A stretch of 64,000 nucleotides of DNA from Bolinopsis microptera (lineage: Eukaryota; Ctenophora; Tentaculata; Lobata; Bolinopsidae): NCBI RefSeq assembly GCF_026151205.1, contig NC_087073.1, positions 20,116,837-20,180,836 of the forward strand. The letters run 5' to 3'. The notes below the pieces were generated by a model. The model saw nothing but the letters and a program-made list of their open reading frames with translations, ran no database searches and was not told the DNA's origin. A program made the position numbers and the translations under genes. This document shows, piece by piece, positions 57,358-64,000 of this stretch; within the stretch, counting starts at the first letter, position 1; every line of letters starts with the position of its first letter.

Positions 57358-60213
57358 TATAGTACTCTTATAACAATTGAAATACAGATTAAGAAACACA
57401 CATAGGAGATTTTGAATTTTAAGTGATCCCAACAGCCAAATTCAAACTGTTCCCCTAAACGGCTAAACTCTAAAGTAACAAGATCCCTCCAAACCCCAGT
57501 GAGACCCGATTGGTTGAAATCCTTGACGTGACTTGCGGAAAGTCAGATTACAAGGTAGAAAGATATTATGCCCGGCATGAGTTCTTGTAATCTCCCTTAT
57601 TGCCGATTTAGCTCATAGCTGTATAGATTACTTTGCTGACCGCTACTCTTGGCACTTTCCCAATACAAAAGGAGTCACCCACTCAAAAAATCAAAAACCT
57701 CTGATTTCGGTATGGCAGACAAATCACGACCGGGAGTTAGTGTTATTACATGATGAATCAGAGTAAATGAACACAAATTCATACAATGATTATAGAAGAT
57801 GATTGGGGTTTGATTGTTATCAGTGTTTTGTTTTTCAGTGAAACCCGCCTTGTCGAAATATTAGAAAAGACAGCAAAGAAATGCTACTACAAAGTGAGTT
57901 TAAGAAGATTGTACGAGTTTGAACTAGTTTTAAATGTCACTTGTAGTATAGATTAGCAACAATTACCTGCAGACACGAAAAATACGTAAGAACTAGTGAA
58001 AATCACTTCCGGGAGAGTTCAGAACATGTTCAAAAGTGCCATATTGTACTAATTACTTTAATTATCACGAACAATAATTAACCTCTCCCAATGCATTTGA
58101 CCCAACGTAATCGGGTGTCATGTCGTGTTAACAAATTGTACAACTTTGTCACAACTAACCACAAAACTTAAATTTTATTGCCGATATATGACTACTGCTT
58201 TTGCAATTTTTTACAGAATTTTCCAATCGTAATCCATTCAACCTAATTAACAGAGTAATTAGTGTCCTCACCTTCAACTTGTTCATTCTAATTTCTTTGA
58301 TCATCATTTAATTTCATCCATGATCTCTCCAAGATTGCTGATTTGCACGGCAGGAATTAAGCTGACTGCATGACATAAACGCTGTCATCTGCCAAGCATG
58401 ATTTTTCATTTCAAAATAGTTAATGAAGTCGCCAATTAAAATTTGACATAATAACGCTGCTGAACCTTATATTAATGACTTTATATTTGCAGTGTGGTAG
58501 CTTGTTGGAAGATCAGGAAGAATATTTAGAAGAATGGTTCAAAGAACGGTAAGATTTAAATCGTAGTTTCTGATCAGTTTCAAGGGCTCTACTAACTCTG
58601 TTTATACTTTATCGACAGATATAATTAAGTTGACAGTATGAGTAAGAGTAACTTTTATACAGACAAGATAAGACGGATCTCTTCGAGGATCTGTGTGTCA
58701 ACCACCTCAAGAGATGCTGTCTGGAGAACAGATGGGGACCAGATTGTGCTGAGTGTCCAGGAGGTGTCGAGGAACCTTGCAGTGGACATGGAAAATGCCG
58801 GGTTCGTTCTACTTTTATTTATTTATACTCTATTTATAGCAGACAGTGCTGGAAATTGAAAATTGTTATCTTCGTTTTAAAGTTTAAGTTTCGTATTTTA
58901 AAGTTTAAGTTTCGTCATCATGTATTAAGAAGTTGTGAAGTATTTAATTGATGATTGGGAACTTATACTTCAGGAAGAGGGAGAGCGAGAAAATAAAGCA
59001 GTAAAGAATATGGGAACCTGTAGTTGTAACCCAGGATACAAGGGCACCGTCTGTGACGAGTGTAACACCAGATACGTCAAAGTTGGTGAAACTTGCGAGG
59101 GTAAGTACTGTAGCACTTGCGAGGGTAAGTACTGTAGCACTTGCGAGGGTAAGTACTGTAGCACTTGCGAGGGTAAGTACTGTAGCACTTGCGAGGGTAA
59201 GTACTGTAGCACTTGCGAAGGTACGTACTGTAGCACTTGCGAGGGTAAGTACTGTAGCACTTGCGAGGGTAAGTACTGTGGCACTTGCGAGGGTAAGTAC
59301 TGTAGCACTTGCTACTAGATCTAAGGAATTTGTTATTCGTGGACATCGTGTAATCGTCTAAATCGTGACAAGGACTCTTCGGTACAATTCAAACCTGGCA
59401 TGTGTTATATTTTCAGAGTGCAGTAAGCTGTGCAAGTCTCAAAATTGCACTGCTCCGGGACCAGCGGGCTGTGTTGAATGTAGGATGGGCTACGAAATGG
59501 TGGAGGGAACTGGTTGCACTGGTACGTGGTTTTAGCTCATGGTTTTATACTTCTGATATTGATATACTGGAAGATAACTATTAAGACTTCGTGTCATTTG
59601 TTCATCTACTAAGCTATTAGAAGATCAAGAACCCACTAACTAGTCGATGCAGTCACTCAAATTGGCAACATTTTATTTGAATTCACGTGCGATCTTTCCT
59701 GTCCCTAAAACGTGCGGCGGTAAAATGGGAGATATCCCATCAAATTATCTTAGTCTGATTTGATTGACACGATTACCAACCTACCAAAACTCCCAAAAAC
59801 AATGAATTAACGGGATCGTGATAACCCAAACTGAAGCTGCAACAAATTACCTCAATTTTATGCCAATATCCCGCCCTAACGTTAGATCACACCCAGATAT
59901 AAACGAGTGTGAGAGAGAGGGAATGGGGTGCGGTGACCCGCTGGAGGATTGTGTGAACTCTGCCGGAACTTACGAGTGTATCTGCAAGGCAGACTATAAG
60001 AGGGTGGACGGAAAATGTCAGCTTGAAGGTAGCGCATCCTTCTTACCTTTTGATAAGGATAATATTTTGATAGCTGCTGGAGTGCATGTTTTTCTGTTGT
60101 TTTTGGGTGTTTCTAGTGTTGGCGTTCGAGGAACAGCGGCACTGGGGATTATTTATATGGTTGGGTTTGCAACTTTTACTGTTGTGAGGCTGTACAGGGA
60201 AGGCGCATTTTAG
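56704..60213 (+). CDS. CRELD: CRELD (cysteine-rich with EGF-like domains), membrane-anchored isoform
   Basis: Exons 56704-56808, 56964-57052, 57839-57893, 58493-58548, 58663-58801, 58974-59100, 59417-59521, 59897-60213 give 330 residues. A signal peptide (LISLLTTLLLLTPSLLA) is followed by CKVC. The CRELD-defining WE module is GGGNTAWEE (46-54) with ETRLVEILE. Then come CCLENRWGPDC, EGF-like CSCNPGYKGTVCDEC, a Cys-rich repeat, and a calcium-binding EGF starting DINECE (226) with CVNSAGTYECIC. Reading through exon 8 adds two hydrophobic helices (residues about 280-325), as in vertebrate CRELD1. CRELDs act in the ER and secretory path as maturation factors, including for acetylcholine receptors in worm. 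An in-frame ATG at 56686 is an equally possible start. Exon 6 ends in the donor minisatellite (59091-59306). Confidence 0.92.
59091..59306 (+). repeat. 24-bp minisatellite of nine CRELD splice-donor units
   Basis: Nine head-to-tail 24-bp units each contain ACTTGCGAGG then GTAAGTACTG. The first half is the last ten bases of CRELD exon 6 and the second half is its intron start. Every unit therefore repeats the exon end and 5' splice site (donors at 59101 and every 24 bp to 59293; one variant unit at 59211 has AAGGTACGT). The array is open in the CRELD frame and would add KYCSTCEG per unit. Confidence 0.95.
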
Positions 60214-60457
60214 ATTTAATTTAATTTATTAATTTTATTGAGCTGATTTTGAATAATTAAGACGACCCTCTATACGAGGAGGTGCATTTGTTTTATAATT
60301 TTTACTACTATAGTTTATTTAACATATTTTCACTTCAGTTTGAAGACAGATATATTTATTTAAAGCTGGTTTGTATTCAATACAATATAATATAGTTTGT
60401 GTATTTTGAAAAGTTTCGATACATAGCCGGGAGTTTTAATGTCTAAAATTTTGCCAG

Positions 60458-60687
60458 ATTTATACGCTAGTGAGGATGAGGAGGATGATCCGGTAGAGGG
60501 GGATGAAACTAAAGAGGAGTCAGAAACAGCAGCTAACGAAGATGACACGGCAATTTCTGAAGAAAAAGATGATGACGATTATACGGAAGTTGAGGACTCA
60601 GAGGACACTAAAACTCCAAAAGACTCAATTAGTTCCGAAGATAAGGCTGAATCTGTAGAGGAGACTAAAAGTAGAGATGAATTGTAA
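60458..60687 (+). CDS. CRELD: Alternative terminal CRELD exon: acidic tail ending RDEL (soluble ER isoform)
   Basis: An internal donor in exon 8 (CTTGAAG|gtagcg, exon end 60028) can join the acceptor ATTTTGCCAG at 60457 with phase 1 preserved, restoring GAT (Asp). The exon encodes 76 residues, nearly all acidic or polar (ASEDEEDDPVEGDETKEE near its start), and ends SRDEL. RDEL is a functional KDEL-type retrieval signal in many animals, and Asp/Glu-rich tails before it are typical of calcium-buffering ER proteins. The resulting 345-residue isoform would lack the TM pair and correspond to vertebrate CRELD2. AATAAA at 60941-60946. The alternative is a separate tiny gene from the ATG at 60439, unlikely because it would lack a signal peptide yet carry an ER tail. 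Confidence 0.8.
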
Positions 60688-60940
60688 CATCAGATGATTA
60701 GTTGTATTCATCAGAATAGTATCACGTGACATAATAAGAACTAGCTTTTACATTATCACACACGACAACCTGCAATCTTCATATAAATTTTCACTATTTT
60801 AATTTTATTTATTTCCTAAGGATTAATCAGACGGATTGTGATCATCATGTTAGGATTTTGTATAGCGACCGGGTTGATGCTATTGTATAGCAACTATATT
60901 CGTATATAGTAGTATGGTTTAGTTTTCAATTTAAATAACA

Positions 60941-60946
60941 AATAAA
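60941..60946 (+). terminator. Poly(A) signal AATAAA downstream of CRELD
   Basis: First canonical hexamer after the RDEL stop codon, and suitable for the long terminal exon. Confidence 0.55.
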
Positions 60947-60949
60947 ATG

Positions 60950-61563
60950 ATCATACTTTTTTTTTCTGTTTCACACGTAATTAATTGTAAAATACAGCTG
61001 CTCTCAAATCATCAGAAAAGATAGTAAGTATCCAATAAACGTAAATTAAGCATATAATAAATATCAAATTCTCAACTTTATCTACTAGTACAAAAGTGGC
61101 CGTTATGATTCCAATGATTTTTACTCGAAATTAATTAAATACATCAAAATTGTAAATTGAAACTCTACATATAAACACAATTTAGGCAAAAATATATTAG
61201 GAAATTTTGTACCTACAGGTACCATTGGGCCTTTCGTTACGCCACTGGTACCATTATAAGAAACAATCTCTAAAGCCACCCAAACAACCGTGTTATCAAT
61301 AATATACATTTCACTCTCACCCGCCAACAGATTTTATAACAGTAAACTAAACATGGAATTATATTTACAAAAGTTTAATAGAGTAGGCAATAATAATAAC
61401 TTTGTGTCGATATCTCAAATATGGTACAGAGTGACCAAAGTAGACTGCTTAAGTAGACTGGTTATGTCTGAAGTCTGAGATATGAACACATAAAAACTAA
61501 AGAGCAAATTCAACTAAAGTGGCATGTTCCTGACAAAACCAAGAACAATCTATAAATAGGACA
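60950..61563. other. Intergenic between convergent CRELD and GGPS1
   Basis: AT-rich 3' flank shared by two convergent genes. It contains GGGCCTTTCGTTACGCCAC (61228-61246), the reverse complement of a sequence repeated near 62010-62030, so a transposon fragment is likely. No gene seen. Confidence 0.5.
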
Positions 61564-64000
61564 TTACTGGACGGTCTGTATTCTTGATGGTGATAGTAAA
61601 CCGACAATTTTGATAAACATTTTATTCCCTCCTAACCCCTCAATTTGTTCTAACAAGTCTTTTTCTAATGTCTCTAGCAACTCCGTTGTTTCTGACTTGA
61701 CTTTTAATGATTCCTGAAAACTATTAGTGTGAGGAGATCATATGACAAAATTTATGAAGCTTGCCTGTTAGGTTAGTTTGAAAAAGAAGACAGGAAGTAA
61801 GCAAATTGGCCCGCACAATTTTGCATACAAAATGGAGTGAAAATATTGCAATGTTGTGTACTACTTACCAAGACCTGACAGCAGTAACTTTTAATCTCAT
61901 CACTAGTTGTTCGTTGTTTTAATATGGACGTGACCCTAGTAGTCCCTAGCTCCCTCTCTGAAAAAAAAATCAGTTTTAATTAAATATGACATTAACTACC
62001 ACACAACAATGGCGTAACGAAGGGCCCCGCTGAGCGGGGTGGGGGCGCCATCTTAGGGGGGCGCAAAATAACTTGTTAATATCCGTACTCTACCAGTGTC
62101 ACTCATAGTAATAGTATTTTTTTCCGAGAAAAATAGCAACGCTTACGTCAATGCCATTAACTATCAATTTGTGTGACATGTGCATAGTGGCAAAACGTAA
62201 ATTGACGTAAACGCAGTTATATTACGTAATACAACTGCGCGCGCAGTGATCTAACACCCATTAATATCTAGACAAGAAACCTGCTCAGCTCGATTGAATT
62301 ATAAAATAAACGCGCGTGCTGCGCTGAGCATTCAATAATTTTGTTATTCGCGCTTTACGTAAAAACCGATCCTGAAGTAGAGTTTCAGCGATATTCAGAG
62401 GATGTGTTCTCGGTTTTTGTAGCACGGCCCTATCTTGTGATTTGCCAACTTTCGATCTATAACCAGTATTATTCAACCTTATTTTACCTTAACCACTCTA
62501 AAACGGTCAGATGTAGGTGGGGGCACCGGGTAAGCGTGCCACAAATGGGGGCAAAAAATGGGGCGTGCCACAAATGTGCCACAAATATTGAGAATACATC
62601 GCCTTGTTTGTGTCCTAATCGCGTCCGACTGTCTCTAGAATCTAAACACTTTTATAGCGGCGAATAACCGAACAAATAAAATAAAAGATTCACCGCCTTA
62701 ATGACCAACCAGAAATTCCTATTTACGGAAAATTGTCACTAGTACTTTTCTACTACTTTTCTTTAGAGGCAGGAAAATTTGATTGTAAAATAGCCTATTA
62801 CAACCTTATCGAGACTGTCGGATTGATCTACGTAAAGGGATTCGCATACAGCATCAAAAATTAAGTTTATTCGAACCATACGTACCTCACGGATAATTTA
62901 AACTTCAGACATGCATTTGAGGGTTTAAAAGTTAAACAAGAGACCTACAGTCGCCTGTAGCTGTAGTGACTATTGTCTGGGAATTAAAATTCTTTGTGTT
63001 TTAAATTACCCCGTCGCAATGCAAAGTTTAAATTGAATTACGGCTAAACATCGAATTCCGATACATTTTAATACCAAACAGTTTGGACGATGTTGAATTA
63101 GCCCAATTTGGATCATGGTTTAGATACAGCATAATTCAATATTTTACAGACAGAGTCACATCTACAGTAGACATAAGTTTTCAGTGCTGTCTCGACAAAC
63201 ACCACCAATATGCAGTATTATCTATATTCTATATTTACATGGCTACATGTAACAGGTGAAACTACACACGGTACTGCGGTACATAACACGGATGTTTTTA
63301 CATGTAAGCCTACTCACAACTCAACTCTCTTTACAGAGTGTAAGTAACAAGTTAATGACCGTTTGATGGCCGGTTAATGATGGGTTGAAACGGTTAAAAT
63401 ATGAGTTAAAACGGTTAAAGGTAACATTAACAGGCACAGGAAATGCTCCTTATTGGTTAAGTTTCAAACTCGCTACTTCCACATTGCACATGGTACTAAA
63501 AGGAGCTGCTGCTATAGTTCGTGTGTGAGGTTACAAACGGGGTTATAAGGTTACAAGGTGGCAAATGGGTGGCATATGTCCCCAACTAAGTGTTTACTAC
63601 ATAAAATTCGATGAAGCATGGGTCAATTTTCAGGGTTGTTTCGTACGAGGAAATTGAATTTCATCTAGTTAAGACTGGTAATTTTACAAGTTGAGACTTG
63701 AAAACAATAGATTTACTAACAGACTTATTTAGTGTCTTTTAAGGCTGGAGCTTGGTTAAATAATGCTGAGCTTTTGGCGCCGAAAAGAGGGTGATATTGA
63801 TACTTATAAAACCTGTATTATTTGTTATTATATTCCATAATGAAAATTCAGACATACCTTTTATAATTCCTTGAATGATAACCCAAGAGTATTTACCCTC
63901 AGTTAAGTCTTCACAATAACTCTTATTAGCTGCATACTTTACGTCCCACAGATTACAGAAATCATCTCGTATTTGAAAGAATTTGGAAAATGTCTCCAGG
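61564..64000 (-). CDS. GGPS1: Geranylgeranyl diphosphate synthase, C-terminal three exons (partial)
   Basis: Exons on the minus strand: 63858-64000 (cut by the window edge), 61869-61957, 61564-61713, with matching phases (1 then 0). The first contains FFQIRDDFCNL, the second aspartate-rich motif of trans-prenyl synthases (human GGPPS has FQIRDDYANL), then NKSYCEDLTEGKYS, a near match to animal GGPPS. The next exons give ILKQRTTSDEIKSYC and a final helix with EQIEGLGGNKMF, paralleling ILRQRTENIDIKKYC and IDARGGNPEL. The enzyme condenses FPP and IPP to GGPP for protein prenylation and ubiquinone/dolichol supply. The N-terminal two thirds, including the first DDxxD, lie outside. No ORF exceeds about 50 codons per exon, so the gene is easy to miss. 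Confidence 0.92.
61981..63857. other. GGPS1 intron, otherwise featureless
   Basis: Apart from the transposon-like block above, I see no exon or structured repeat. Short GGTTAAAACGGTTAAAGG-like repeats occur near 63355-63425. Confidence 0.45.
61990..62600. mobile_element. Probable transposon fragment(s) in the GGPS1 intron
   Basis: ATGGCGTAACGAAGGGCCCC followed by GGGGTGGGGGCGCC near 62009-62051, and a G-rich block GTGGGGGCACCGGG with repeated GTGCCACAAATG near 62516-62585, stand out from the AT-rich intron. The first recurs inverted at 61228. Boundaries and family are unclear. The ORF at 62341-62667 runs across it without motif. Confidence 0.35.

Noticed and set aside
58935-59318. Stand-alone Cys-rich gene ending in repeated CEGKYCST
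   Set aside because: Its first part is CRELD exon 6; the repeat part is the amplified donor/intron start. It is treated as part of CRELD, not a separate gene.
62341-62667. 108-codon ORF in the GGPS1 intron
   Set aside because: It crosses a G-rich transposon-like block, has no motif and lies antisense in an intron.

Overview
The window is AT-rich metazoan genomic DNA. Genes are split by spliceosomal introns with GT..AG ends and AATAAA poly(A) signals, and they are animal-type: paxillin, a class A GPCR, a D-type-like cyclin, an HNMT-like methyltransferase, GRP94, CRELD and GGPP synthase. Many small DNA transposons, fold-back elements and a LINE are present. The gene content suggests a non-vertebrate animal; I could not fix the phylum from sequence alone. 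Nearly all exon models below were assembled by hand from splice signals, reading-frame phase and recognised protein motifs, and each multi-exon gene closes to a whole number of codons.

Layout. 0-8.5 kb: repeats, including the tail of one non-LTR retrotransposon at the left edge, a second LINE copy broken by one frameshift (4.2-6.1 kb) and a pogo-like MITE (8.2 kb). 8.5-20.7 kb (+): complete 12-exon paxillin with LD motifs and four LIM domains. 21-30.4 kb: intergenic, with palindromic and tandem repeats and an 0.8-kb DNA element. 30.4-33 kb (+): six-exon GPCR. 35.7-37.5 kb (+): five-exon cyclin. 40.2-40.8 kb (-): decayed hAT transposase. 41.2-42 kb (-): single-exon HNMT-like methyltransferase whose 5' end is copied in inverted orientation at 42.8-43.1 kb. 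That copy abuts a 2.2-kb fold-back element (43.15-45.4 kb) full of small hairpins.

46.5-64 kb is an ER-themed block. GRP94/endoplasmin (HSP90B1, -, nine exons, ends KDEL) carries a consensus ER-stress element about 100 bp upstream of its ATG and hosts a nested intronless gene for a secreted Cys-rich protein. Next comes an unrecognised seven-exon basic-protein gene (-), interleaved antisense with CRELD (+). CRELD appears to make two C-termini from one locus: a two-helix membrane anchor, or a soluble acidic tail ending RDEL. The end of one CRELD exon is amplified into nine tandem in-phase splice donors. The last three exons of geranylgeranyl-diphosphate synthase (-) run off the right edge.

The observations most worth following are the single-locus CRELD membrane/ER-retained switch, the splice-donor minisatellite, the exact ERSE on an invertebrate GRP94, the unknown interleaved gene, and the fold-back element whose hairpins share a constant core but have different self-complementary stems.
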